A DNA stretch of 64,000 nt from NCBI RefSeq assembly GCF_002272835.1, contig NZ_MLAO01000002.1, positions 156,980 through 220,979 of the forward strand. The letters are read 5' to 3'. Under the pieces are notes generated by a model that saw only the letters and a list, made by a program, of their open reading frames with translations, was not told the DNA's origin and did not search any database. This document shows positions 27,489-37,426 of this stretch, in pieces. Made by a program: the position numbers and the translations under genes. The stretch's first letter is position 1, and every line of letters starts with the position of its first letter. Origin of the DNA: Helicobacter sp. 11S03491-1. Lineage in GTDB: Bacteria; Campylobacterota; Campylobacteria; Campylobacterales; Helicobacteraceae.

Positions 27489-29582
27489 TTAATATTTATA
27501 AGCATATTTAAGCACAAAATTTCTACCGGGCTCTACAAGAGGATTACCTACCAAAGTATTGGGGTATTTGAGATCCTCGACAGTAACAGGATTCCTCCCT
27601 GTCGTATTGAAGAAATTCTCTATGCCCATGATAAGATCCATACCACTTAATTGTTTGGACAAAGATTTGAGGTTATAGCCAAAGTAAATATCGCTCATTG
27701 CATAAGATTTGGTGGGACGTTCTTGGGAAGGATCAATACGAGAGGCAAATTTACCCAGATAAGCGCGTTGCACAAAACGGAAGAACCAATTTGATGCAAA
27801 ATACTCTAAACTAATACGTCCATACAAAGGGGCAATATAGCGATAAGGCTTGTTGTTGCTTACATCTTGAGCGTAAGTATAGGTTGCACTATAGTTTAAT
27901 GACAAGCGATTATCTAAAAATGAATGTTTTCCCTCAAGCTCTGCCCCGGTGATATAAGCTTGTCCGATGTTGATATATTGGTTATATAAGCCTGCTTGAA
28001 CGGTTTTTGAGGTAATGAGATCGCTATAATAGGTAAAATAACCCGTAAGACTTACAAAATGATTAGGATTAGAGTAGCGCAAACTGATTTCGCCGGTTTG
28101 TGAATATTCAGGTTTTAATGTAGGATTTGCAACAGTTTGAAGGCGTAAGTCTCCTGCCGGAGTAGAATTCATTCTTGATCCCGGTGAGGGGACTCTAAAA
28201 TTATGACTGAGGTTAATAGCATTACTAAAATATTCATTGAAGAAATATACCGATCCTAGGGCTCCTGTAAGTGCGCCATTATTGATAATGCTATTGGCGT
28301 CTAAAAGTTGAGTATCTACAATAGATTCGCTTGAATAATGAGGGTGTTTGGCAATAGTTGTTAGCACATAATCCCCGCGCAATGAACCTGAAAGTATCCA
28401 AGATTCTAAGACATTCCAATCATCCTTGATAAAAATACCCATATCTGTGAAACTGGAAGGTCTATAGAGTGTTTTGATGATTTTATCTGTTTTTTGACTC
28501 CTGAGTTTGACCTGTGGAGATAAGCTTGTATAAAAATCAACTCCATAGATAATAGCGTGGTTAGAGAGTTTTTTTTCTATTGCCATTCTACCTCCAAAAA
28601 TATAGCTATTGATGACAGGTTGGATTGTTTTGACAATATTGTTATAAATGTCTGTGTCGTATTTTCTTGCATATAAATATGCTTCTAATTTATCGGCAAA
28701 TCCAAATTCATAAGATTGGACGCCTATACGGAGATATTGTTCGGTGAGGGGATCTTCTTTGGTATCTGTATAGGGGTATCCCGGAGCTGCCCCAAGTCCT
28801 CCGGCACGCTCAGTAATAATATATTCATACCTGCCTTGGACATAAAATCTTGTAGAATGGGAGTTGGTATAACCTATATTAAAGTCCCCACCTGTTGTTT
28901 TGAAACCACTATTTTTAGCTACTCCTATTGGAGTTTGATAATCATCTCCTCTTTTGCCATTAACTCCAACAAGAATATCCCATTGATTTCCTCCTCCTAT
29001 AAGTTCAAATCGACCTCCGATATAGTTATTCACACTTGCAAAATCAATCGCTCTAATTCTGGGAGTGAGAGTAAAGGGATCGTGGATATTTATATGAGAT
29101 CTGCGCGTTTTGATATTGACTACGCCATTCATAGCATCTGATCCCCATAGCGATGAGGCAGGACCGCGAATCACTTCAATACTTTCAATGGAATTAGGAT
29201 CAAAAGTATTAAATTCTAATGTATTTCTTCCTGAAACACGTACTCCATCAACTAAAACAATTGAGCGAGTGTCATTAGAATTCATCCCTCGAATGCTGAG
29301 TTGTCCATTGATACCTCCCGATCTGGAATAAAGGATGCCGGGGACTTGTTCTAAAAGGGTTTGAATCCCACCTGTGCCGATATTTTGTAAAATTTCATCC
29401 TCAGGGATAATGCTAATAGCCAGGCTTTGCTCTTCCAAGGGAAGTTCAGACATGCTTGCTTGTGTTGTTACTTTTTCAAGAGAATAGATTTTTTCATTTT
29501 GGTGATTTATTTTTTCTTCACCAATAAGCAGCGAAGAAGTAATTATAAAATAAAATAAAATTTTTAATAAATTATTTTTCAT
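27489..29582 (-). CDS. TonB-dependent outer-membrane receptor (siderophore/metal type)
   Basis: Outer-membrane gated channel of 697 residues for a metal complex. A signal peptide (1-~21) is followed by a possible TonB box (IYSLEKVTTQ ~33), a plug domain (~55-165, with GIQTLLEQVPGI, SIRGMNSND, VLVDGVRVSG, IEVIRGPASSLWG) and a 22-strand-type barrel ending in the aromatic LKYAYKY. Start ATG follows AAGGA. It heads an operon with permease and ATPase genes, and a candidate Fur site lies in the divergent spacer. Ligand unknown. Confidence 0.92.
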   Translation of the reverse strand: MKNNLLKILFYFIITSSLLIGEEKINHQNEKIYSLEKVTTQASMSELPLEEQSLAISIIPEDEILQNIGTGGIQTLLEQVPGILYSRSGGINGQLSIRGMNSNDTRSIVLVDGVRVSGRNTLEFNTFDPNSIESIEVIRGPASSLWGSDAMNGVVNIKTRRSHINIHDPFTLTPRIRAIDFASVNNYIGGRFELIGGGNQWDILVGVNGKRGDDYQTPIGVAKNSGFKTTGGDFNIGYTNSHSTRFYVQGRYEYIITERAGGLGAAPGYPYTDTKEDPLTEQYLRIGVQSYEFGFADKLEAYLYARKYDTDIYNNIVKTIQPVINSYIFGGRMAIEKKLSNHAIIYGVDFYTSLSPQVKLRSQKTDKIIKTLYRPSSFTDMGIFIKDDWNVLESWILSGSLRGDYVLTTIAKHPHYSSESIVDTQLLDANSIINNGALTGALGSVYFFNEYFSNAINLSHNFRVPSPGSRMNSTPAGDLRLQTVANPTLKPEYSQTGEISLRYSNPNHFVSLTGYFTYYSDLITSKTVQAGLYNQYINIGQAYITGAELEGKHSFLDNRLSLNYSATYTYAQDVSNNKPYRYIAPLYGRISLEYFASNWFFRFVQRAYLGKFASRIDPSQERPTKSYAMSDIYFGYNLKSLSKQLSGMDLIMGIENFFNTTGRNPVTVEDLKYPNTLVGNPLVEPGRNFVLKYAYKY

Positions 29583-29680
29583 AAAAATCCTTAAAATATA
29601 TTTTTGATAACTTTATTATTTTATATAAAAATTAAAAGTTTGAAAGCTGACGATCTTAATAAACTCTAACTTAATTTATG

Positions 29681-29710
29681 ATAAAAATAATGATAATTTA
29701 TATTATTTTA
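29681..29710. promoter_or_regulatory. Candidate Fur-type operator between divergent metal-uptake units
   Basis: AATAATGATAATTTATATTATT is an imperfect match to the TAATAAT-n-ATTATTA style of Helicobacter Fur boxes. It lies in the 200-bp spacer between the receptor operon and the divergent binding-protein operon, where one site could control both. Confidence 0.4.
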
Positions 29711-29784
29711 AGTTGATGTCTTATAGACTTTGCTTTAATTTTTTAAAAATTAATTGATAAAAATTTAGTCAATAAAGGAATTTT

Positions 29785-30438
29785 GTGAAGACTTATTTTA
29801 ATGTAGCGCAAAGATCTTGGAAGAATAAGATAGCCTATCTTGATAGTAATGGGTATGAAGAAAAAGGGATTTATAATTATTTTTTATATCAAAATATCTT
29901 GGAATATTTTGATATTTATACGCGTCTGGAAGAAGGGTTGGAAAATTTTGATGCTATTGTTATCCCCACAAGCATTGATGAAATCTATCTTTTAAGACAT
30001 GCTTCCAAAATCCAATCTTATCTTGAAAAAGGAGGCATTCTTTTATCTTTTGCGCAAAATTTTTTACCTTGGCTTCCGGGAAATAATCTTTATATTCCAA
30101 GTGAGATTTCAATAAAAGATAGAACTATATATCCAAGCAAACATTCTATATTTGAAGGGGTGAGAGAATATGATTTGAATTATCGACGCGGTGTAAAGGG
30201 GTTTTTTAATCGGGGTTATTTTATTCCCCCTAAAAATGCGCAAATAATTCTAAAAGATAATGAAGATTGTTGTGTGGCTTATATTGATAGGCATAGCACT
30301 CGTGGGATTATTTTAAGCAGTGCCGGAGCAGATTTGTTAGGGTTTGGTATTTTTGATAATAATACGGCAAGAAGAATGGGATTGGGGTTGTTGGAGTGGG
30401 TTTGGGAAGAAATAAAAAATACTAAGGATAATCAATGA
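29785..30438 (+). CDS. Uncharacterised protein of metal-uptake locus (paralogue 1)
   Basis: A 217-residue soluble protein; no signal peptide or TM segment. GTG start with AAAGGA five bases upstream. Alternating beta/alpha pattern (FDAIVIPTSIDEIYLLRH, IQSYLEKGGILLSFAQNFLPW, SAGADLLGFGIFDNNTARR) suggests a Rossmann-like or class-I glutamine-amidotransferase-like fold, but no nucleophile elbow (GxCxG) is seen. It is clearly related to the next gene product (shared FD.IV, I..YL..GG.L, KH..F, F.PP, EWV.E segments). It overlaps that gene by four bases and precedes a metal-binding protein gene, so a role in using the imported ligand is likely. Function unknown. Confidence 0.8.
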   Translation: MKTYFNVAQRSWKNKIAYLDSNGYEEKGIYNYFLYQNILEYFDIYTRLEEGLENFDAIVIPTSIDEIYLLRHASKIQSYLEKGGILLSFAQNFLPWLPGNNLYIPSEISIKDRTIYPSKHSIFEGVREYDLNYRRGVKGFFNRGYFIPPKNAQIILKDNEDCCVAYIDRHSTRGIILSSAGADLLGFGIFDNNTARRMGLGLLEWVWEEIKNTKDNQ

Positions 30439-31079
30439 AACTCAAAAATGCAATTATTACAGGAGGTAGTTGTTATCATCAAAAATTTTTTATCAATAAA
30501 AATGGTAAATATGCAAATTTTTTTGATAAAAGGATTTATCTGCCGGATTTGTGTGATACTTATTTGGACGAATTTGATTATATTGTAGTGGCTTCCAGAG
30601 TAAATCCTCATTTTTTGCTTCAAAACCGGGAAAAAATCGAGGATTATCTAAATCATGGCGGTCATTTAGTAGTATTTGGAGAAATGAGTAAAATCTGGCT
30701 TAATGGCGTGCAATGGAGGGATTATGCAGTAAATTTTTGGTGGTGGATTATTCCTCAAGCTGATTTACCTCTTTATGCAGCTAATCCCAAACATCCCCTT
30801 TTTAAGAAAATAACCCCTCAAGATGCCAAATGGCACTATCATGGTGTATTTTATCCACCAAAAGGAAGTGAGAATATTTTGGTTAATGAACTTGGGGAGA
30901 GTATTATTTATAAAGATAATGTAAGTTTTAAGGGCAATGTCTATATCACTTCTTTGGATCCGGACTTTCATTTTGGATTTGGTTTTATGCCTAAGACAGA
31001 ATATTTTTTTGATCGTTTTATGGAGTGGGTTTGTGAGGATATAGAGCTTCATAGGGATACCCTAAAGGTTGAACGATGA
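30435..31079 (+). CDS. Uncharacterised protein of metal-uptake locus (paralogue 2)
   Basis: A 214-residue soluble protein homologous to its upstream neighbour: LDEFDYIVVASRVNPHFLL, IEDYLNHGGHLVVFGEMSK, NPKHPLFKKI, HGVFYPPKGSENIL and MEWVCEDIE align with the same segments there. Distinctive features are Trp/His-rich stretches (VNFWWWIIPQ, AKWHYHGVFY, DPDFHFGFGF) that could bind a metal or planar ligand. Start and stop overlap the flanking genes by four bases each, so it is strictly co-translated with the periplasmic binding protein. Function unknown; an unusual pair for a siderophore locus. Confidence 0.8.
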   Translation: MKLKNAIITGGSCYHQKFFINKNGKYANFFDKRIYLPDLCDTYLDEFDYIVVASRVNPHFLLQNREKIEDYLNHGGHLVVFGEMSKIWLNGVQWRDYAVNFWWWIIPQADLPLYAANPKHPLFKKITPQDAKWHYHGVFYPPKGSENILVNELGESIIYKDNVSFKGNVYITSLDPDFHFGFGFMPKTEYFFDRFMEWVCEDIELHRDTLKVER

Positions 31080-32062
31080 GGTTTGGGCTAGTTTTTTTAA
31101 TGCTATTTTTTGGTATTGAAGTTTTGGCAAATGAGATCAATAGAATTGTTGTGGTAGGGGGAATGTGGCCATTGCCTTCAGTGATTACTTTGGTTGATAA
31201 TGGAGCTAAAAAACTTGTTTATATTCCAAAAGCAAGTATCAATGCAATTAGAGAATCTGTTTTGGCTACATTTTATCCTGATATTCTAAAAGTTCCTTAT
31301 GGAAATACCCAAAATATTGAAGAAATTTTAAATTTGAAACCGGATATTGTTTTTTGTCATGCTTCTAATGTCAAACTTTGTGATACTATTAAAAGTAGCG
31401 GGATACCTACCATCGCGCTTTCAGTAAATATAGGGGATTATAATTATTTATTGACACTACAAGATTGGCTTGAAAAGATTGGCAAAGTTTTATCCAAAGA
31501 AGAGATGACAAATAAGCTTATCAAACATAATCAAGAAATAGAGTCTCAAATAAAATCTGCCCTCAAGGCATGCAAACAAATTCCAAAAGCAATGATTTTG
31601 CACCAATATCATCATAATGAAATTATAGTCGATGGCTTGTTTGCAAATTATTTGCTCAAAACTACAGGGGCACGTAATGTTTTTTCTTCTATTAAGGCTA
31701 ATAGAAAGGTTAATTTGGAAGAGATTTATGCCCTTAATCCTGAGGTTATTTTTATTACTAACTTTACACAAACAATGCCTAAGGATCTCCTTGAATCTAA
31801 ACTATGGCAGGGGATTGATGCCATTAAAAATAAACGTGTGTATAAAATTCCTTTGGGATCTTATCGTTGGTTTGCTCCATCGGCAGAATTTCCCGTATTT
31901 CTAATGTGGTTAGCTAAAAAGAATCATCCTAAAATTTTTGCCAACATAGATATTCAGGAACAACTTAAAAAGCATTTCAAAGAATTTTATGGTCTAAAAT
32001 TAGATGATGCAGGGGTCCAAAAAATCTTGCATCCTAGTCCAAAAGCAGGGATATTATATTGA
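31076..32062 (+). CDS. Periplasmic iron-complex-type substrate-binding protein
   Basis: 328-residue FecB/BtuF/CeuE-class binding protein: signal peptide MRFGLVFLMLFFGIEVLA without a lipobox Cys, an N-lobe with LNLKPDIVFCHA and a C-lobe with EEIYALNPEVIFITN and RVYKIPLGSYRWFAPSAE. It should deliver the ligand captured by the outer-membrane receptor to the permease/ATPase on the other side of the divergent promoter. Third gene of the plus-strand unit, overlapping its predecessor by four bases. Confidence 0.88.
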   Translation: MRFGLVFLMLFFGIEVLANEINRIVVVGGMWPLPSVITLVDNGAKKLVYIPKASINAIRESVLATFYPDILKVPYGNTQNIEEILNLKPDIVFCHASNVKLCDTIKSSGIPTIALSVNIGDYNYLLTLQDWLEKIGKVLSKEEMTNKLIKHNQEIESQIKSALKACKQIPKAMILHQYHHNEIIVDGLFANYLLKTTGARNVFSSIKANRKVNLEEIYALNPEVIFITNFTQTMPKDLLESKLWQGIDAIKNKRVYKIPLGSYRWFAPSAEFPVFLMWLAKKNHPKIFANIDIQEQLKKHFKEFYGLKLDDAGVQKILHPSPKAGILY

Positions 32063-32070
32063 TAAGAAAA

Positions 32071-32643
32071 TTATTTCAATAGTTTCAAGGCTTCTTTGAT
32101 GATATCTTGTGTGCTAGAGCTGTGGATACTTTTAAGTACTTTTGAAATATCCCCACTCTTGAATCCTAAACTTTGAAGCGCCATAAAAGCTTCATTGCGA
32201 ATACCTTCATTTTTAGGGAGATTTTGTGTTTGCATAAGTTCAGAAAAAAATCCTGCCAAATCAACCATGATTTTGCCGGCGCCTTTGGCTCCAATGCCGG
32301 GGACTCTTTGGAGTGCATTAATGTCTTTATCTTGAATGATTTTTCCAAAAGTTGCAGAGGTGTAGGTAGAGAGAATAGCAAGGGCGACTTTGGGACCTAC
32401 GCCATTGATTTTGATAAGGCGTTCAAAAGTAGCTTTTTCCATGTCCTCAACAAAGCCAAATAAAAGATGGGCATCTTCACGAATAATTTCACTAATAAGA
32501 AGAGTGATTTTTTTGTCTTTGTTGGCATGAAGCATGTAGCTTGTGTTTGTAGAAATGTGAATTTTATAAATAATGCTATTGACTTCAAACTCCACCAAGG
32601 TAGGTTCAAGCTTATAAATGTTACCTATCATCCCTGTTATCAT
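32071..32643 (-). CDS. ruvA: Holliday junction DNA helicase RuvA
   Basis: Tetrameric Holliday-junction binding subunit that recruits the RuvB motor. N-terminal OB domain (MITGMIGNIYKLEP), double HhH region (LIKINGVGPKVALAIL and LQRVPGIGAKGAGKIMVDL) and a small C-terminal domain III (~145-190). Two ATGs are adjacent; the one at 32643 has proper spacing from AAGGAG. Convergent with the binding-protein gene, stop-to-stop 8 bases. Order ruvA, DUF342, then divergent murJ-cysS as in H. pylori. Confidence 0.97.
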   Translation of the reverse strand: MITGMIGNIYKLEPTLVEFEVNSIIYKIHISTNTSYMLHANKDKKITLLISEIIREDAHLLFGFVEDMEKATFERLIKINGVGPKVALAILSTYTSATFGKIIQDKDINALQRVPGIGAKGAGKIMVDLAGFFSELMQTQNLPKNEGIRNEAFMALQSLGFKSGDISKVLKSIHSSSTQDIIKEALKLLK

Positions 32644-32652
32644 CATTTCTCC

Positions 32653-34464
32653 TTAGAATTGTTTTAGGATTTTTTTGGTTTGCTCATCAATAGAAATATC
32701 GACATTTTCGCCATCTTGAAGTATCAAAACTTCATCACCGGGTTTAGGATAATCTCGATGATAAACTATTTCATTTTCAAATTTCCACTCACTTTGAGTG
32801 GTAATTTTTGCTTGAAGGGTTTCATCTTGTATTTGAATTAAGTTGTGATTTAACTCTTTGATATTGTTTTGAAACTTTATCAATTCTTGTTTGATAAGTT
32901 TGAGTTTTTTTACATTGAGGATAAAATCTTGGTAAGTTCTCTTAATGTCATCGTCCATAAGCATGGCTTTTTGCGTTTGTTTGTCTGCTGTTTTTATCTT
33001 ATCAACAGTGGGTTTGTTTTTTTTAGCTCTTGACATCAGGAGTTGGTATTCTTTAATCATTGAATGCATTTTTGTTTTCAAAAGAGAGATTTTTTTATCA
33101 ATAAAATCCATTGTATCTTTTGTCTTTTCATGAGAGGTTGCAGAAATGGTGATTTTATTTTCTCCTCCTTGGATTTCTGCGATAAAGCATTCTTGATAAA
33201 AATTAATTTTGTTATTTGATTTTAAGTTTTTAATTTTTAATTTTTTGGCATATATAGTGCTTCCGCTAGCAATACCAATATCAGCTTCATCTGTTTGTAT
33301 AAAACCGGAATCAAAATTTTTTACTTCAATAAAATCGCCATAAAATTGCCCTTTATGAGTTGTGATTTTGGCTTTTTGGGCATGGATAATGCTGCTTTGG
33401 TGAGTTTGTCCTTCAATAGAAATATTTTTTGCCCTCAAGGCAACATTTTCACCAATGCTGCCAATGATGTTGATAGTTGAGGCTTCAATAATCATGTTAG
33501 AACCGACAGCATCAATGAGTTCATTGTCAGATTTTATCGTAAGGGTAATATCACTCTCAAGCCCCCCTAAAAAAGTTGGGGAATTAATCGTCTTCATTGT
33601 GTCAAACTCATAATCTGTATTGAAAGTAATGATATCGTTAAGAATTTTTACATAGCCTGTTATGAGGGATTTAAATATAAATTTCTCAGGAGTCTCTTCT
33701 TTGCTGACATAGTTTTTATTATGCGTGATAGGGGAGATTTGATCCGGGCGAATAGCATCCATTCTGATATATTCTCCCCTGAGATTTCTCCCGCTTTTTC
33801 CTTTGATAGGTTTGATATATTCTGCAATGACTTCTTCTACCCCAACCCCAAAAAAAGCATTTTCAGGAGCTTTTTTCCCATTGCTTTCCCATTGTTGTTT
33901 GAGGATAAACTCAAACCTTGAAGGTTGGTAGGGGATAAAATCAAGAGCTGTTTTGAGCAATATTTTTTGAGGGTAATCTCCTTGCTTTAAAAATTCTTGA
34001 AATTGGAGTTTTAGATTTTGGCGTTGTTGATCTTGTTGCCTGAAAATAATTTTATTTAGTGCCATCAAAGAATCCACTACGCCAAAAATCTCTTCATAAA
34101 AACGATCATCATCAATAATAATAAATTGATCTTGGAATAATAAATACATACTATCTGCTTGAGGGGTAACTTCAAGTTTTAATCCATAGTCTTTGATCTT
34201 GGGACGAATTCTGATATCATAAGTTTGTTGGATAAAAAAATTATCCTTAGTGTAGAAATTGTCTTTATCTAATTGAGCAAACTCATCGCTTGTAATAATT
34301 TTGTATTCTTCTTTTTGATGACTTTTTATGAAGGTATGAATATCAAGCACATCAAAACACAGATTTGCAATATCAATTTTTGAAGATTGAGAAAATTCTT
34401 GGAGTTGCTCATTAATATCTTTGCAATTTTTGATTACTTGCGGGACAAAATTTAGGGCGTCCAT
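32653..34464 (-). CDS. DUF342 (FapA-type polymer-forming) protein
   Basis: 603 residues. N-terminal region followed by a FapA/DUF342 domain rich in right-handed beta-helix-like repeats (~270-440: GGLESDITLTIKSDNELIDA, IEASTINIIGSIGENVALRA, KNISIEGQTHQSSIIHAQKA), then a coiled coil (~450-560) and a small C-terminal beta segment. Called flagellar assembly protein A in some genomes on weak evidence. It lies immediately upstream of ruvA with a 9-base gap and shares a divergent promoter region with murJ. Cytoplasmic by lack of signal peptide. Confidence 0.85.
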   Translation of the reverse strand: MDALNFVPQVIKNCKDINEQLQEFSQSSKIDIANLCFDVLDIHTFIKSHQKEEYKIITSDEFAQLDKDNFYTKDNFFIQQTYDIRIRPKIKDYGLKLEVTPQADSMYLLFQDQFIIIDDDRFYEEIFGVVDSLMALNKIIFRQQDQQRQNLKLQFQEFLKQGDYPQKILLKTALDFIPYQPSRFEFILKQQWESNGKKAPENAFFGVGVEEVIAEYIKPIKGKSGRNLRGEYIRMDAIRPDQISPITHNKNYVSKEETPEKFIFKSLITGYVKILNDIITFNTDYEFDTMKTINSPTFLGGLESDITLTIKSDNELIDAVGSNMIIEASTINIIGSIGENVALRAKNISIEGQTHQSSIIHAQKAKITTHKGQFYGDFIEVKNFDSGFIQTDEADIGIASGSTIYAKKLKIKNLKSNNKINFYQECFIAEIQGGENKITISATSHEKTKDTMDFIDKKISLLKTKMHSMIKEYQLLMSRAKKNKPTVDKIKTADKQTQKAMLMDDDIKRTYQDFILNVKKLKLIKQELIKFQNNIKELNHNLIQIQDETLQAKITTQSEWKFENEIVYHRDYPKPGDEVLILQDGENVDISIDEQTKKILKQF

Positions 34465-34557
34465 ACATTCTCCATTATAATTTTTTAGTTCTTTGGTATT
34501 ATTATTCTACAATAATTAAGCATAAAGATTAATGAGTAACTTTTAAAGGAATTTATT

Positions 34558-36000
34558 TTGTTAAAAAAAGCTTTTTTTACCAATAGTAGTGGGATTATGT
34601 TTTCAAGAATCTTTGGATTTTTGAGGGATTTATATATGGCACATATATTGGGAGCAGGGCTTTATAGCGATATTTTTTTTGTAGCATTTAAATTTCCCAA
34701 TCTCTTTAGGCGGGTATTTGGAGAAGGAGCTTTTACACAAAGTTTTTTGCCCGGTTTTATATCCGGGAGCAAAAAAGGTATTTTTGGAGTGAGTGTATTT
34801 GTAATTTTTGTTTTGATTTTGCTGGGATTGAGTCTTTTAGTTTGGCTATTTTCCGGGATAATTACCAAGCTTTTGGCTTTTGGTTTTGATGAAAATACCA
34901 TTATTTTGGCAGAACCTATTGTTGTGATTAATTTTTGGTATCTTGAACTTGTTTTTATAGTTACATTTTTAAGCACACTTTTACAATACAAAAATAGCTT
35001 TTGGGTAGGGGCTTACAATACAGCACTGCTTAATATTTGTATGATTGGATCTTTGTATTTAGCAAGAGATTCTGATTTGATAGAAGTCGTGTATATGTTG
35101 AGTTATGGGGTTTTGCTTGGAGGGGTGGCACAGATTTTAATACATTTTTATCCACTATATCGTCTGGGTTTTTTTAAGCTTTTTGAAGTAGGTATTAAGC
35201 AGATTTGGAAAGTATTTTTTTCATCATCACCAAATGCAAAACATTTACTTTTATGTGCAAAAAATGACTTGAAGGGATTTTTTAAGCAATTTTTTCCTGC
35301 AATTCTTGGGAGTTCAACAGCTCAAATTGCTTCATTTATTGATACGATGCTTGCTTCATTTTTGGTAAGCGGGAGTATTTCTTATCTTTATTATGCTAAT
35401 CGCATTTTTCAACTCCCTTTGGCTATTTTTGCCATTGCCGTCTCTACGGCACTTTTTCCAACTATAGCCAAAGCGATTAAGAACTCTAAAGAACAAAAAG
35501 CCCTTGATTTGATGAAAAAATCTTTTTGGTTTTTATTTATCATGCTTTGGATATGCACTATTGGGGGGTTAATGCTTAAAAATGAAATTATTTGGCTGTT
35601 ATTTGAAGGTGGAGAATTTAGCAGAAAAGATACTTTGATTTCTGCAAATGTGTTTGGAATGTATATGATAGGGTTGTTGCCTTTTGGGGTAGCAAGGATT
35701 TTTTCTTTGTGGCTTTATTCTCATAAAATGCAAGGAAAAGCAGCCAAAATATCTGCTATTTCACTTAGCTTTGGCGTGGTGTGTTCTTTGATATTGATGA
35801 GGTATTTTGGAGCCATAGGACTTGCATTGGCCGGGAGTTTGAGTGGGGCGATGCTTTTTATATTGAGTATCAAGGCATTTGGTATTAAGAGGTTTTGGGA
35901 TATAATGGCATATCCAAAAGGCTGGTTAGGGTTGATTTTGATAGGGATTATTGAAGTGGGGGTGTTATCTGTATTTTTGCATTTTTTTCATATTAACTAA
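34558..36000 (+). CDS. murJ: Lipid II flippase MurJ
   Basis: MOP-superfamily flippase moving lipid II across the inner membrane for peptidoglycan synthesis. 480 residues, about 13-14 TM segments. MviN/MurJ signatures: SRIFGFLRDLYMAHILGAG near the N-terminus, FKFPNLFRRVFGEGAFTQSF (~42-61) and the later ISYLYYANRIFQLPLAIFAI. TTG start with AAAGGA at the right distance. Followed by cysS after 19 bases. Confidence 0.95.
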   Translation: MLKKAFFTNSSGIMFSRIFGFLRDLYMAHILGAGLYSDIFFVAFKFPNLFRRVFGEGAFTQSFLPGFISGSKKGIFGVSVFVIFVLILLGLSLLVWLFSGIITKLLAFGFDENTIILAEPIVVINFWYLELVFIVTFLSTLLQYKNSFWVGAYNTALLNICMIGSLYLARDSDLIEVVYMLSYGVLLGGVAQILIHFYPLYRLGFFKLFEVGIKQIWKVFFSSSPNAKHLLLCAKNDLKGFFKQFFPAILGSSTAQIASFIDTMLASFLVSGSISYLYYANRIFQLPLAIFAIAVSTALFPTIAKAIKNSKEQKALDLMKKSFWFLFIMLWICTIGGLMLKNEIIWLLFEGGEFSRKDTLISANVFGMYMIGLLPFGVARIFSLWLYSHKMQGKAAKISAISLSFGVVCSLILMRYFGAIGLALAGSLSGAMLFILSIKAFGIKRFWDIMAYPKGWLGLILIGIIEVGVLSVFLHFFHIN

Positions 36001-36019
36001 TTAACTAAAGAAGGTTGTG

Positions 36020-37426
36020 ATGAAGATTTATGATACCAGACAAAAACAAAAACTTGATTTTACTCCTATCATGCCTCATGAAGTTAGGATTTATGTATGT
36101 GGTCCTACAGTTTATGATGATGCGCATTTAGGGCATGCAAGGAGTTCTATAGTTTTTGATTTGCTTGTGCGCACATTGGAATCAAATGGGTATAGTGTGA
36201 TTTTTGTAAAAAACTTTACAGATATTGATGATAAGATTATTAAAAAAGCTCTGGATACTCATACGGATATTGTAGAATTAAGCGCACATTATATTCAATC
36301 TTATTTAAAAGATATGGATGCTTTGGGTGTAAGAAGACCCGCTAGAGAGCCCAAAGCCACAGAAAGTCTCCACTCAATCGCTAAAATCATTGGTGTGCTT
36401 TTGGATAAAAAAGTGGCTTATCAAGCCCCTAATGGAGATGTTTATTTGGATGTAAGTCAAGATAAACTCTATGGAAGCATTAGCCATAGGGGGAGTGAGG
36501 AGGATGAAAATCTAAGCCGTGTGGGAGAAAATGAAGAAAAAAAACATAAAAGAGACTTTGTTTTGTGGAAGGCTTATAAAGGGAGCGGAGATATTGGTTA
36601 TGAAAGCCCTTTGGGTAGGGGTCGACCGGGGTGGCATATTGAATGTTCGGCTATGATTGATCATAACCTTGCTTATAAAGATAAGCCTTATCAGATTGAT
36701 ATTCATGGCGGGGGTGGAGATTTGGCTTTTCCTCATCACGAAAATGAAGCTTGCCAAACGCGTTGTGCATTTGGAGTGGAGATTGCCAAATATTGGATGC
36801 ATAATGGATTTGTGAATGTCAATGGAGAAAAAATGAGCAAAAGCTTAGGCAATAGTTTTTTTATCAAAGATGCCCTCAAATTTTATGATGGTGAGGTTTT
36901 GAGAAATTATTTATTGGGGACACATTATCGGGCAGTTTTGAATTTCAATGAAGAAGATTTATTAGTCAGCAAAAAAAGGCTTGATAAACTCTATCGCTTG
37001 AAAAAAAGAGCCATAGGGGAAACTCCATGCGCGAACAAAGATTTTGAAAACTCACTTTTAGAATCTATGAATGATGATTTGAATATTTCTAAGGCTTTGA
37101 GTGTTGTTGAAGAAATGATCAATGTTTCAAATGAAATGATGGATAAAAATCCTAAAGATAAACCGCTAAAAGCAAAAATATTAGGAAATATTGATTTTGT
37201 TTTCAATCTTTTGGGAATAGGGGGGAGAGACCCTCTTGAGTATTTTCAGCTTGGAGTAGCCCAAGAGCAAAAATCTTATATCCAATCTCAATTGCAAAAA
37301 CGCCAACTCGCCAAAAAAAATAAAGACTTTGTAACAGCTGATAAAATCCGAGAGGAACTAGCCCAAATAGGGATACTCATCATGGATACTCCGGAAGGGA
37401 GCGTATGGGAAAAAGTCCCTACTTGA
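36020..37426 (+). CDS. cysS: Cysteinyl-tRNA synthetase
   Basis: Class I synthetase charging tRNA-Cys. HIGH-type motif HLGH in GPTVYDDAHLGHARS, KMSKS-type KMSKSLGN, zinc ligands in YVCGPTVYD, GWHIECSAM and HHENEACQT. 468 residues, full length. ATG 36020 preferred over GTG 36017 because of spacing to AGAAGG (36009-36014). Same order murJ-cysS as in H. pylori. Confidence 0.98.
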   Translation: MKIYDTRQKQKLDFTPIMPHEVRIYVCGPTVYDDAHLGHARSSIVFDLLVRTLESNGYSVIFVKNFTDIDDKIIKKALDTHTDIVELSAHYIQSYLKDMDALGVRRPAREPKATESLHSIAKIIGVLLDKKVAYQAPNGDVYLDVSQDKLYGSISHRGSEEDENLSRVGENEEKKHKRDFVLWKAYKGSGDIGYESPLGRGRPGWHIECSAMIDHNLAYKDKPYQIDIHGGGGDLAFPHHENEACQTRCAFGVEIAKYWMHNGFVNVNGEKMSKSLGNSFFIKDALKFYDGEVLRNYLLGTHYRAVLNFNEEDLLVSKKRLDKLYRLKKRAIGETPCANKDFENSLLESMNDDLNISKALSVVEEMINVSNEMMDKNPKDKPLKAKILGNIDFVFNLLGIGGRDPLEYFQLGVAQEQKSYIQSQLQKRQLAKKNKDFVTADKIREELAQIGILIMDTPEGSVWEKVPT

